64,000 nucleotides of DNA from Echria macrotheca (taxonomy: Eukaryota; Ascomycota; Sordariomycetes; Sordariales; Schizotheciaceae), in the NCBI GenBank assembly GCA_030411725.1, contig MU839838.1:1-64000 (forward strand), read 5' to 3'. The notes under the pieces were generated by a model that worked only from the letters and a program-made list of their open reading frames with translations, was not told where the DNA came from and made no database searches. Both the position numbers and the translations under genes were made by a program. Shown here piece by piece: positions 1 through 9,803 of this stretch. Within the stretch, counting starts at the first letter, position 1; each line of letters starts with the position of its first letter.

Positions 1-95
1 GTAGAGGGTACGCAGTTTCTACATGGATTTAGAAATTTTCATTTTTTTTTTTTTCATTTGCTATTTTTGTATCAGGGATAGGTAGAGGGTACGCA
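1..95. repeat. 14-bp direct repeat flanking a T-rich tract
   Basis: The string GTAGAGGGTACGCA occurs at 1-14 and again at 82-95, separated by 67 bp that include a 14-nt T run. It may be the edge of an element that extends left of the window or a short duplication. No coding content is seen in 1-224. Confidence 0.5.
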
Positions 96-415
96 ATCCA
101 CGTCACCTTGCTCTCCAACTGTCTCAGAACGAGCGGGCTCACCACCGCCGCCGTTAGGTCGTTACACGCTGTACCCTTCCGTAGAACAGAGGGGTATTAA
201 TACTACAGTCATGTGCCCTGTAATTGCAAGTAATCTAGACCGCAAAATCGCTTGCATTTTGAGGGCTCTTGCACTAAAGAAGAACCCAATGTCGGACCTG
301 TCGGACTTCCCGACCGGTCACGTGCGGAACCGACCACTGTAAGCAGCGCGTGCAGCGCGCAGGCGCGCTGTGAGGGGTGCAGATGGCCACTGTAGGCCTA
401 ACGCGAGGTACGTGT

Positions 416-611
416 ACTGACTTGGTGATGGCTGTGGCGCAGCCACCTGACATGTGGCACAGGTGTGGCTGGCGAAGCCACCAACAGCTATTTAGGGTCC
501 AGTCAGTTTTTCCACCTGTGGATAGCTTCTTTACCACCCAATCCATCTGGGAGTCTTCGGCTCCCAACCCTTTTCAGCGCTTGTTTTGGTGTGTAGTGCA
601 CCAGCTGCTAT
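416..611 (+). repeat. Hairpin-rich 196-bp repeat, copy A
   Basis: This is a near-identical direct repeat of 2848-3043. It contains three short stem-loops in order: GTGGC/GCCAC, GTGGCT/AGCCAC and GGGAGTC/GGCTCCC (triloop TTC). Copy A sits inside the left arm of the 299-2344 inverted repeat, while the right arm lacks it, so it inserted after that module formed. No ORF or clear pol III box A/B pair is present. Confidence 0.65.
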
Positions 612-720
612 TTAGTGCTTCCTGCTATTTCCGACCCCGATTACGTACCGACTTCGTAGCAAGGATCTGGCGCCAGGGATTCCATTGGCTCATTTCAGAG
701 AGCGCTGGGAAAAATTGTCC

Positions 721-1425
721 ATGTACCCTCACCAACCAAGCGGTGACAACGATCAGAACACGCCTACCACCCATCTTACGGGCGGCACTAACACCGACAC
801 CGTTGTCGACAAGATGACGCGCGCAATAGTACACTCACAAGTTACTAGTATGGCAAAGCTGTTTGTCGAGATTTTCTGCCCCGGCGATTGGAATAAGGGG
901 CAGAATGTTGCCGTTGCGGGTGGGCTCTTCCAATTCCTCGATAATGACCCTGACGCCCAGTCTGCGTCCGAGATTGCCGATATCATCTGCTTCAGGTGGG
1001 ACACGTGTCTCCTCGTCGATAGGTTTGTCGACGATCATGGCCTGCATCGTCCGGACGACAAGATCTGCGTCATGTGGGATTCTCAGGAGTATCCTGCGGC
1101 CATGGATGATAAATATGGCTGAGAGGGATGGACTGCGCGTTATTCCCCCGTGTGGCAGGCTTTGTTGGAAGGCGGCGCCATGATTCGACCAGCGGATTAT
1201 CAAGGGCCAGTGTTTTATCGCCCTCTCGCATATATGGCGTCAGCTATCGCTGAGACATGTACAACCGAGGAAGAGACAAATAGGATGGTACGAGAGTACT
1301 GCGAGTACGTTACAAGCATCCGGAAATTCCATATCGACCGTGCTGTCGAGTCGACGGCTGTTCGGACCAGGGGCCGCAAGTGGCTGGGATCTATCGGTAG
1401 GCGCCTCCGTCGTTCGCTGTTGTGA
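721..1425 (+). pseudogene. Unknown ORF interrupted by one TGA
   Basis: One reading frame runs from ATG 721 to a TAG-free stretch ending at 1425 and is broken only by TGA at 1120-1122. The upstream part is 133 codons and the downstream part runs in the same frame to the TGA at 1423-1425. A CGA-to-TGA change would explain the break and agrees with the C-to-T drift in this block. No intron that removes the stop keeps the frame. The product has an acidic middle and a basic Arg-rich C-terminus; I recognise no domain. It may be a gene carried by the surrounding element or a captured host fragment. Confidence 0.4.
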
Positions 1426-1603
1426 AGATGCAGGCACCCTGATGGGCAAAGGCCAAAAGGCCGCCAGTGATGCAAGACACCTTGGAACCCTTTGTTTACT
1501 TGCAGGCAACTGAATCAAGGAGGCATGCAACTGAGTCAAAGAGGACTCAGTCAGGAAGATGAAGGCATTCGGAAACAAAGGAATAGGATAGATATAGATA
1601 GAC

Positions 1604-1633
1604 CTGGCCCAGCCAGCACCCCGGCTGGGCCAG
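1604..1633. repeat. Perfect 11-bp hairpin
   Basis: CTGGCCCAGCC (1604-1614) is followed after 8 nt by its exact reverse complement (1623-1633). It lies in non-coding sequence of the decayed element, downstream of the broken ORF. Confidence 0.6.
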
Positions 1634-2419
1634 TACCACCAATTGACACACAATCTATTCCCTGGCAAAGACCCAGAATCCGACAGCTGTCGCCCTCGAA
1701 GAGTCTTCGCCCTTCCAAGGCGGTTCGTCCGAGCGTCAGCGAAACCGATAACGCTTCACCCAGAAGCAAGAAGCTTGGGAAGGCTCCCAATTTGTATTAG
1801 AATTTCGGGCTATAGAATAATTACCCTACTTCTTGGTAGCCAAGTTTGATCAATACGAAAAGAACTACTTATACACAAACCAGCGTGCCATTCAATCAAT
1901 ACGTATATCTTAAAATCCATAGCACCAACGACGGACGAGCTCTACCAGAGCTTTACGGCGCTCACTGCGGGCAACAAGAGAACACAGCGAGAATTGCGAC
2001 GCCTCCTCAGCAGTCCGGATAAGCTGCCCAAATGGCAGAGCCCAGTGCCCCGTTAGTTGCTAGTATCAGAAACGTTGCACCACTGTTGTGATCACTATTA
2101 AAGCTATCAGCAGTAAGAAGGATTGTAATTGTTCTGTCCTCTTTGGCTGACTCTGTGGAAAAGAATCTTCTTATATACATCTTCCTGACTACCACATGCC
2201 AGACCCTTACTACCGAAGTCGGTACGTAATCGGGGTCGGAAATAGCCGAGCGCGTTAGGGCCTACAGTGGCCGCTGCATCCCTCAGGCGCTGCTATGCTG
2301 TTTATAGTGGTCGGTTCCGCACGGACTGATCGGAAAGTCCAACACTTTTGTGTGGCTATGTGCATGATCCAGATCGTAGCTGATCGTCAGTTTGATCCCC
2401 ACAACTGTCAGCCACGGCC

Positions 2420-2440
2420 ACGATCCACTGCGTGGATCGT
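2420..2440. repeat. Perfect 9-bp hairpin
   Basis: ACGATCCAC and GTGGATCGT pair across a 3-nt loop just outside the right arm of the 299-2344 module. Function is unknown. Confidence 0.55.
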
Positions 2441-2847
2441 ACCTTCCTTTTTGACAACTAATAGGTTTAATTCCTTTTTATCCGGTACGGAAGATCGTTA
2501 GGGGTCCGGAAAGGGAAATAAAGCAGGTAAAAGCGAAATATATACCGAAACGATATAAAAGACCTCCGCAAAAGCACTTAGGAATTCTAATTGTCGTTTT
2601 TAAAAGTTAAAAACCCAAAACCAGCAATAAGATTCTACAGTACGGCTTCCTAAAGGCTCCAGCTCTCGCACTCGCGCAATAAATACGGCCGCTAACCCCT
2701 GAAAAGGCAGGGTGGCTGCCGCGTATATATAGGATATATGTAACGACCTGTATAACCCTAACCCAAAAGGGGTTCTTAACTGTGGTTACAGGGGTGAGAG
2801 GCAAGAAGCAAGGGGTGCAAGCGATAGGTAGTAGGCTGGTAGTGATC

Positions 2848-3043
2848 ACTGATTTGGTGCCTGGTGGCGCAGCCACCTGACATGTGGCACAGGTGTGGCT
2901 GGCTTCGCCAGCCAACAGCTATTTAGGGTCCAGTCAGTTTTTCCACCTGTAGATAGCTTCTTTACCTACCACCCAATCCATCTGGGAGCCTTCGGCTCCC
3001 AACCCCTTTTCAGTCTTTTTGGTGTGTGGTGCACCGGCTGCTA
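2848..3043 (+). repeat. Hairpin-rich 196-bp repeat, copy B
   Basis: Direct copy of 416-611. The stems are slightly better here: GGTGGC/GCCACC, GGCTGGC/GCCAGCC and GGGAGCC/GGCTCCC, the last two closed by a TTC triloop. Similarity starts near ACTGA(C/T)TTGGTG and ends near CTGCTATTTA in both copies. Confidence 0.65.
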
Positions 3044-3169
3044 TTTATCACACAAATCACAAGCAGTCAGAAGATGCTCCGGTGCAAAGGTGCAAAGTAG
3101 TGTTATTATCGTTACTGCTGCTGTAGGAAAACTATGGAGGGGGCCGGTCCTATATATCTTCTCGAAATC

Positions 3170-3330
3170 TGTGGACCCATAGGCCCATGGACCCGACCCC
3201 GGGTCCACGGGTCCCCGGGTCCCTCCTGATTGGTCGTCGCGCCCCAGGGCCTGTGCATCGCACCCTCGTGCCTAATTGGTCGTCCCGATCCACTTTGTGC
3301 CTGAGGCCCCCCATGGCCCCACCACCGATC
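3170..3330. repeat. GC-rich GGGTCC/GGACCC array with a 10-bp direct repeat
   Basis: Within about 60 bp the hexamer GGACCC or its complement occurs five times, allowing several alternative stems. ATTGGTCGTC is then repeated at 3229-3238 and 3275-3284. The GC content stands out from the rest of the decayed block. No coding function is seen in 3050-4210; short frames there show no family features. Confidence 0.4.
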
Positions 3331-4256
3331 GTGACAATATAGGTTCAAGCGAAATCACGCTTGATGAAATACGAGTTGCTAATCCGGTTTCGGATTAAAG
3401 GGGCGTGCGTACCCAGCCAAGCAAGCCAGGACGTAATGAACCGTCTCTCGCACCAGCAACTGCAATGGCTTGCAGTATCAATGGACTGCAGTCACCGCTA
3501 CCCCTTTCATATGTTCGTGCCCGCAGTGGCTATACTACCGACCGGCAATGAGTTCGGCACTCTGACCATGAGGGAGCTCGCCGAACAATCGCTGCACCTC
3601 TCTGAGTGATAACGACTCGAGGGGCCTGAAACTACCAACAGTGGCGACATGCCATCTTGCTCCGGCTCAGAGTGCTTCTGATGCCCAACTTCCTTCATCC
3701 CCCGCACCAGGCCACCGGCCGCCTTAAAGATCCCAAGAAGGCGGCCCGTCTTCTCACCTCCCCAACACTCATCAAGAGGCACTGTAGATCTCTGTCCACC
3801 ATCGCCTTCAATAGTGACACTGCTACGGCCTATCTTCGCCCGAAAAAAAAACGCGGGAAACCAGACCGGCGCACTACGGTCGATACGACTAGGTACGAAA
3901 CGGCAATGCCACGAAAAGATACCGAGTAGAACCGGCGGAAAAGAGCCGTCCCTCAGCGTAAGGGGGGCCGCCCCGCTTCCTCCACACCGGGAAGGCTGAA
4001 GCTTGGCTCACGGAACATCGGAATGATAACGCGGTCATAACAAGGCAGATAGAAGCCGAAGGGCCGATGGTTCTGTAGCATTAGCGATGACGATACAGGA
4101 GCCGTTACCAGGATGATCTGGGCCGGCATCCACCTCAGGCTACGTATGGGCAAGTGAACCACATGCCGAGTTTACCAGGCATTGGGTCCCCTTAACGCAA
4201 ATTGTTAAATAATGCAAGCGATTTGGTAGTCTAGATTACTTGCAGGAAAAGAGATA

Positions 4257-6590
4257 TCAAAGATCAAGCCACTTGAAATAGGGATCGCTGCTCGGCTCTC
4301 GACCAAGATACTCCACCAGTGTTTTCATCTCGGGCTGGCTGCCACCGGGCTCAAGGATGCCGCGACGAAACCTCCTGCCGGCGTCCTTCTCGATCTGATC
4401 CGAGTCGCTCTCGAAGCCACTAGCTTGCCACATGTCCAGGGAATGCACTCGGCCGCTGTCCTGTCGTCAGTGATCATTCTGGGCGGAGTAACCAGGGAGG
4501 ATGACTGACAGGATATAGGAGTAGTATCCAGCGTCGTATCCGCTAACAATCATGCGAAACACGGACTCGCCGTGAGCCCATTCCCAGCCATCACCGACGG
4601 CCTCCCCGCCGTGGAGACCCGTGATTTCGGTGTGCAGTTTGTTAAATTCCTCGGCCAAGTTCATGCGCTCGAGGTCCTCGTGTGTCTTCGGGTGGTGGAC
4701 GAGGACATCATAGAGCGATAGAAAGAGGTTGAATACTTGGCTGTCAATGAACTGCTTGGGGTTCGTATCTGCAAGCACGGCGATGGTCCGATCAGGAAGC
4801 TTGGGGGAAGGTTTCTCTGCTCTGGTCTCTCGATTGTCGGTATCAACACAGCACTCGGGAGTCGTCTTCTGAGCTTGGGCTTTCAGCCAGACCTCCTCGA
4901 ACTCGGGAGTGAGATAAGAGTAGTGGTGGGCCAGTTCCTTGATGTAGGAAGGTTTCCAGAGGAACCGCTCCACCATCAAACTAGGTGCCTCGACAAAGTC
5001 CCTGTCAACATATGAAAGGCCGGCGTATTTGACCTTCGTACAGAGCGTGTGGTGGAGATGTCCAAGTTCGTGGAATAGCCTCCGAACGTCTTCCAGACTC
5101 AACAAAGTTGGCGTCCCGTCATCTGACGGCTTGGGAAAGTTCATGACCAGCGCGCAGGAGGGGTGGAATCGACTCTGATGCGTGTCTTCGTTGCAACTTT
5201 TAGGCTGGTGTGAATACCCCCAATTTAGGGCGTAGCAGCCGCGGTGGCCGTATTTCCCCTCCCGGGGGAACAGGTCGAAGTACGCGTAGCCGAGGAACTC
5301 GTCCACGCCAGCGCTGTTGTCGAGAACATCCCAAACGGCATACATCTGCACATCCTCGTGCCAGACCAACGGCTTGCCTAGCTGGCTTTGATCTTCAGCG
5401 TTGATTCGTACAAATAGCGTGCCGAAAAGCCTGCCATACAAGCGCAAAAGGCCTGCCACCGTGTTGTGCAACTCAAAGTACTCGGGGACCGTGGCACTAC
5501 CGAGGCCTAGGTTGGTTGTGTCTCTCTGATCCTGGATCCGGGCGTAAAATGCTTCGTCCCACACAAACAGCTTTGCATCGTCCCTGAGCCCTTCTTCCTC
5601 CTTCTTGATCGTCAGCAGCTCGGTGACATCGGCGATGGCGGCGACGTGGATCTTTTGCCGAATTTCTGCTAGCAGCGTGATTACCGTCTCAGGTGTTTGC
5701 ACCATCTTGTCTGCTGTCTTGTAGGCTAGATAGCTGCTGTAGCCGAGCATCCTCGCCAGCGTATCCCGAGCGAGCACCAGCTCGCGGAATAGCGGGATGT
5801 TTTGAGGCAGGCGGTTCTTGATGGCATAGTAAACTTTCTTGCGAGTGTTTTCGGACTTGGCCCGGGCGAGAACGATATTTGGGTGAGGAAGCTTTGTTTT
5901 CACCCAAACTTTCCCTTCCTGATCTCCCCCTGACTCACTGGCGTCGGCCGCCGCCGGCCTGTGTTTTCTCATTGCGGCAATTTTGCTCTCGGGGACACCC
6001 TCCAGCTCGTCTAGCGAAAGCCACAGGCCAGACGGATCTTCGTGTAGGTTGGAGGTGCACTGGCGGACGAGCTCCTGAACCCGCTTGTTGACCTGCTCAA
6101 AACGGCCCTTGGCGGCAAGGTCCGAGTCGCCGATGCCGCAGCCATTCTGGTACATCTTCCGGTGGAGCTTGCGGACATAGTACTTGGACTGACCGTCAAG
6201 TTGGCCATGCTCGCTTTGGGCGGCGTCGATCTTTTTCAGAACGGCATCAACGAGGACGAACATGTCGGTGCGGGAATACAGAGCTGTGTCGGCGTCGCTC
6301 AGGATCTTGGTGGCGGCGTTGCTCGCATCACGCAGCTCCTTGGATGGAGATGTCGATGCATAGAAGCGTATGATGCGAGCCTTCGACGCATTCTCATCCT
6401 CAGCAATGGGCAAGATGGTGTTGGTAAAGGTTGCGTTATTGGGGTGCTGCACTTTCGAGACGACCCCATCCCAGACAGATTTGGTCTGGTCGACGAGATT
6501 CTGGGCATCTCGAATGAGAGAAGACGGCGTGGCGTCGAAAACAATCGGCAACTGGCGAGACCACTTCGTGGGCGTTCCGGAGACGGCCAT
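4257..6590 (-). CDS. M3-family zinc oligopeptidase (thimet oligopeptidase type)
   Basis: Predicted 759-residue cytosolic or mitochondrial peptidase that cleaves short peptides. Two exons: 4510-6590 and 4257-4455, with donor GTCAGT and acceptor GGACAG; this choice keeps the frame and restores the C-terminal family segment (LEPGGSQPEMK, ending YFKWLDL). The zinc site HELGH is at residues 507-511, with the third ligand Glu534 in FVEAPS, all intact. Length fits the family. Start chosen at ATG 6590 (MAVSGTPT); the frame stays open upstream to 6812 and could add a presequence, but that stretch looks like leader. An insertion near residues 575-600 (CCVDTDNRETRAEKPSP) is unusual for the family and reads without stops. 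It stands alone, 13 bp from the decayed element. Confidence 0.9.
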
Positions 6591-7533
6591 GGCGGAAGGC
6601 CTAGAAACTATCAGCGTGCGGAGCGGGTCGGAGAGGATAGTTGAGGAGGTGAAGCCGATTGACTCTTGAAAGTGGCGCTCAAGTGGAATACAAAAAAAGA
6701 AAAGGATATAAGACGGGGGAAAGGGCCTCCTACGCCGCTCCCGCGCATGAACCGCCGGCGGTGAAACACAAACACTGGTAGAAGGGACTGGCCAGACTTG
6801 TGACCTTCCCAAACGGAACCCGTCGCTGTTTCCCGCCCAGAGCCAATACGGGGCGGCGATTTGACATCACACCAAGTTGGCCACAGAAGGTACCTAAATA
6901 TTGAAATGACTCCTGGTGCGCGGCTCAACACTGAGCAACCTACAACAATTCTGGAACACAGTAAGTCGATCTCCGGTCCACCGTCTCGTTGTGTCCTCAG
7001 ATCTAGCTATCCTACGGCGCCTCGTGATCAAATAAAATTGTATGTGATGTGGACAACTGCCTCTTTGCTGACGTTGTTCTTGGGAGAAGGTGAAATGGAA
7101 CTGGATCCGGAAGCGGCTTCTTTTGGATGGATACCTACGTGGGGAGTGACGCAGGTATGGCGCCGTGCAACTGCTTGCAGTCGGAAGGCAAACCCTGGAT
7201 TCGGCTGGGTAGGCTTACCGCGAGATGGCAAGTGTGCAATGCGACTTACAAGAAGAAACCTTTTTCGTTCACACCAAGAAGAGCATTCCTATATGTACAG
7301 GAGCGCGGCGCCAGAGGGCAGGAGCAGCGGTATTAGATAGCAGGGACGGCCACTGGCAATCAGGAGTCAAATATTACCACAAGCGCAAGGTGTCTTTATC
7401 TTCTGTTATTTATAGACTCAACTACCTAGTTTCGGACTTTTTTGGCCTTGCAGTAGTCCATTCACCAAAAAAGCGCATCGACGAAACGGACACCTCGGCC
7501 GCATAGAGTGGAGTCGGAACCAGCTCGGACAAC
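6591..7533. other. Intergenic, divergent promoter region
   Basis: About 950 bp between the leftward oligopeptidase and the rightward protease-like gene. Frames of 60-159 codons exist on both strands but lack ATG starts in good context or any family motif. I see no RNA gene. Confidence 0.5.
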
Positions 7534-7540
7534 TATATAA
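7534..7540 (+). promoter_or_regulatory. TATA box
   Basis: TATATAA lies only 24 bp upstream of ATG 7564. With usual TATA-to-start spacing the transcript would begin at or after this ATG, so translation may start downstream (next in-frame ATG at 7723). Confidence 0.4.
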
Positions 7541-7563
7541 GAGACCGCAGTTTTTTACCCAAT

Positions 7564-9279
7564 ATGAGCGGCTTCACCAACACCGGCGTCATCGCACCAC
7601 CATACCGCTCCCGCCCAACGCATAGAAGGGCTATCTCTTTACCTCAACTTTTCGCAGAGGAGCAGCCACAAATCACGCATCGGCGATCTGTTAGCGTGCA
7701 AGCAAATATACCCATCGGAGCTATGGAGGACAATGGGGATACAGATCCAGTGGTCGGAGGACACCAAGATGCCCTTGTGCCCTTAGGACTATCGTTTCGA
7801 GGGCAGGATGGAAGCCTCCGCCGACAGAACATTTCCGTACATGAGAACTTTCTGGTCCGCCAGTACCTTCGTGAAACGTTTAACGCCGTTGGGTTTGATT
7901 ACTTCGAGCCCTGGATTACGATTATCTGTGATCCAAGCCCTCCGCGGGGAAGGTTGCCGGTATCCATCGGCGGGCTGATGCCCATTTGGCAAACAGTCGA
8001 CGACGATACCTTTATGCCATTGATCGGAGGTGGCGGCCAGGGCGAGGAGTATGATCTCGAGGACGATGTCGTCGGCGGCTTCCAGCCCAGCCATGTGCCT
8101 CAACAGGCGGCCGTCCTGGCCATTGTAAACCGCTTCTACCAGGATGCGATCGCCATAACATTCATTGCCCACATGATGGTGGTGGAGTTACCAGAGACCG
8201 ATCTGTCCACATTCATCGAGCGGCTACAATCCCTACCGAGTGGATTCACAGGCATCTCATACATGGTGCGATACCACAACGGCCCCTTACCATACACAAG
8301 TCGAGCCAGCCGTGCGGTACGGCCAACCCCCCAGCGAGACGACGACCGTCGGGTTGCTGATGAAACTGATTACGTGCAAAAAGATGGGAAGTTCTATCCA
8401 GGGAGCATGATATCATCCCAGACTAAGGAAGAGGGTATCCATATCTCTGCTTCTGCCGGTATCCTGGTTAGGAAGGGAGACGAAGTCCGACTTACTGCGT
8501 CCTGGCATTGCTGGGAGCAACATCACCAAAAATACCCCGGTATCCTGGGACAGGACACTGATGAGGCCAAGAGAGTTTTCGGAGTCCGTCAGGGGGGCCC
8601 AGGAACATACGTTGGCCACGTCGTAGAGCGTGTCGGCGGAACGGACATTGCATTGATCAAGCTAGCACCGGGAATCGAGTTTGAAAACTCCTTCTTTGAT
8701 ACCCACGTTGTCGCTGGGCAATTTGTACACTCGGCCAATCTGTCGAGTAACGAACGGTATATGATAGATGGGTTTCCCACGGGCAGGCAAGGGCTTGACG
8801 GAGTAGGGGTCCGATACCCGTTCAAGCGAGGGCCACGCAACAAACATCCGCATCCTATCGAACCTCCTGGTACCGAGTACTCCTTTCCCTATGATGAGGT
8901 TACGTACATTCAGGTTGCTCAAGGTGTATGCGGGACAAGCGACCCAGTTCTGACGAGCAAGCCCTTTATCCGGGATAGTGTCTGTGGTGCGGTATTGCTT
9001 CGGGGAACAGCTAAAAGTCTGAAAGGCGAAGCAGCGGAGAGGATATACGCCGACGTTGTTGGAATGTGCCATTACGCAGACCTGACGCCGAAAAACGCGG
9101 CAATGGCACAATACTATCTCATGTACGCCGACTCTTTCGACCCGTTGATCGACGAGGGATGGGACATTGTGCAAGTGGGAGGGGGGTCCCAGCCTGAGGC
9201 TGGGAACTTGGTGAGGAAGAGGGAAGCGGTTAATGATGGGGATGAGCCGATAGCCAAGCCCCTTCGAAGTCATAGTTAG
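7564..9279 (+). CDS. Trypsin-fold (PA clan) protease-like protein, unusual active site
   Basis: Intronless 571-codon ORF. An unknown N-terminal region (about 1-280, with an acidic segment near 160-170) precedes a chymotrypsin-like part. His315 in TASWHCW resembles the family TAAHC block, Asp361 in GGTDIALIKL matches the catalytic Asp block, and two candidate nucleophile loops follow: GVCGTSDPV (Cys456, Ser459) and DSVCGAVLL (Cys474), the latter followed by DVVGMCHYAD like the family VVGI strand. No GDSGG motif exists. No signal peptide is evident, so an intracellular role is likely. It may be a cysteine-nucleophile enzyme or an inactive homologue. It sits in an accessory, repeat-flanked stretch. 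Domain call is by motif only. Confidence 0.6.
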   Translation: MSGFTNTGVIAPPYRSRPTHRRAISLPQLFAEEQPQITHRRSVSVQANIPIGAMEDNGDTDPVVGGHQDALVPLGLSFRGQDGSLRRQNISVHENFLVRQYLRETFNAVGFDYFEPWITIICDPSPPRGRLPVSIGGLMPIWQTVDDDTFMPLIGGGGQGEEYDLEDDVVGGFQPSHVPQQAAVLAIVNRFYQDAIAITFIAHMMVVELPETDLSTFIERLQSLPSGFTGISYMVRYHNGPLPYTSRASRAVRPTPQRDDDRRVADETDYVQKDGKFYPGSMISSQTKEEGIHISASAGILVRKGDEVRLTASWHCWEQHHQKYPGILGQDTDEAKRVFGVRQGGPGTYVGHVVERVGGTDIALIKLAPGIEFENSFFDTHVVAGQFVHSANLSSNERYMIDGFPTGRQGLDGVGVRYPFKRGPRNKHPHPIEPPGTEYSFPYDEVTYIQVAQGVCGTSDPVLTSKPFIRDSVCGAVLLRGTAKSLKGEAAERIYADVVGMCHYADLTPKNAAMAQYYLMYADSFDPLIDEGWDIVQVGGGSQPEAGNLVRKREAVNDGDEPIAKPLRSHS

Positions 9280-9287
9280 ACCGGGGG

Positions 9288-9330
9288 TTCGATGGGCTTC
9301 CCATGGGAAGCCCATGGGAAACCCATCGAA
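9288..9330. repeat. 20-bp-arm near-perfect palindrome after the protease-like gene
   Basis: The arms 9288-9307 and 9311-9330 are reverse complements with one mismatch around a 3-nt centre. The left arm itself overlaps a 24-bp perfect palindrome (9292-9315). It begins 8 bp after the stop codon, so it would form a strong hairpin in the 3' UTR. Confidence 0.7.
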
Positions 9331-9743
9331 AGCGTACGAGGATTTGGAGAGTGGGTCCTATTCTATCACACAACCTCAAAAACTTTGAATCATTCCTTTT
9401 CGGCCACAATAATAAGGCACACACAATAGTCGCGGCGACAGAATTAGACAATAGACGAAGACCGCCTTCCTTTCCTTGCTGGTTCACAATTTTCATCCCT
9501 CCTGCGCATGCGACCTCGGTTTCTCCTCCACACTCCAGCCTGCAAACCAACCCCATCCCCATCACCAGGTGGTTGCTTTGCCTTTCTCCTTCACTCATCT
9601 CAACATCTTACTACCTCGCTCGCCATTTCGCGGAATTGGTAATCCCAAGCGCCACGATCCTACGGCACCTAATTATAGCAAGCATCAAGGTTTGTACTGC
9701 CTCAATTGATCTGCCTTCCGCAGCTAACGGATGGAGTGCAAAG

Positions 9744-9803
9744 ATGAGCGCCGCCAACCAGCCCGCTGACCCGCCCGCTGACCGCCCGCTGACCGCCCGA
9801 TGC
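9744..9803 (+). repeat. Three 11-bp tandem repeats between two alternative ATGs
   Basis: GCCCGCTGACC occurs three times in 9761-9794, with one extra C after the first unit. ATG 9744 reads through the repeats into a different frame from the long ORF that starts at ATG 9800. Loss of one 11-bp unit would put ATG 9744 in frame with that ORF. Confidence 0.55.

Larger units (their letters stand above)
299..2344. mobile_element. Nested 2.05-kb module with about 100-bp inverted repeats and a broken ORF
   Basis: The sequence from 299 rightward (TGTCGGACTTCCCGACC...) is repeated inverted from 2344 leftward (TGTTGGACTTTCCGATC...). Shared blocks include GTGCGGAACCGACCACT, GGCCACTGTAGG and CTATTTCCGACCCCG. 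The left arm resumes at about 625 after a roughly 219-bp insertion (about 406-624) that the right arm lacks, so the right arm preserves the empty site. Differences between arms are mostly transitions. The module lies inside the 225-4244 inverted repeats and carries the ORF at 721-1425. No target duplication was found. Confidence 0.55.
225..4244. mobile_element. Composite decayed element bounded by 34-bp inverted repeats
   Basis: The left arm (225-258) and the right arm (4211-4244, read on the minus strand) match at 31 of 34 positions and share TGCAAGTAATCTAGAC followed by AAATCGCTTGCATT. No convincing target-site duplication is visible next to them. Inside are a second inverted-repeat module, two copies of a structured short repeat, several perfect hairpins and one broken ORF. 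No transposase, reverse transcriptase or tyrosine recombinase is recognisable, so the block is either non-autonomous or a nest of dead elements. The superfamily is not assigned. Confidence 0.6.

Noticed and set aside
225..4244. Starship-type giant element edge
   Set aside because: No DUF3435 tyrosine recombinase or other captain-like gene is present, and the block is only 4 kb with paired inverted repeats.
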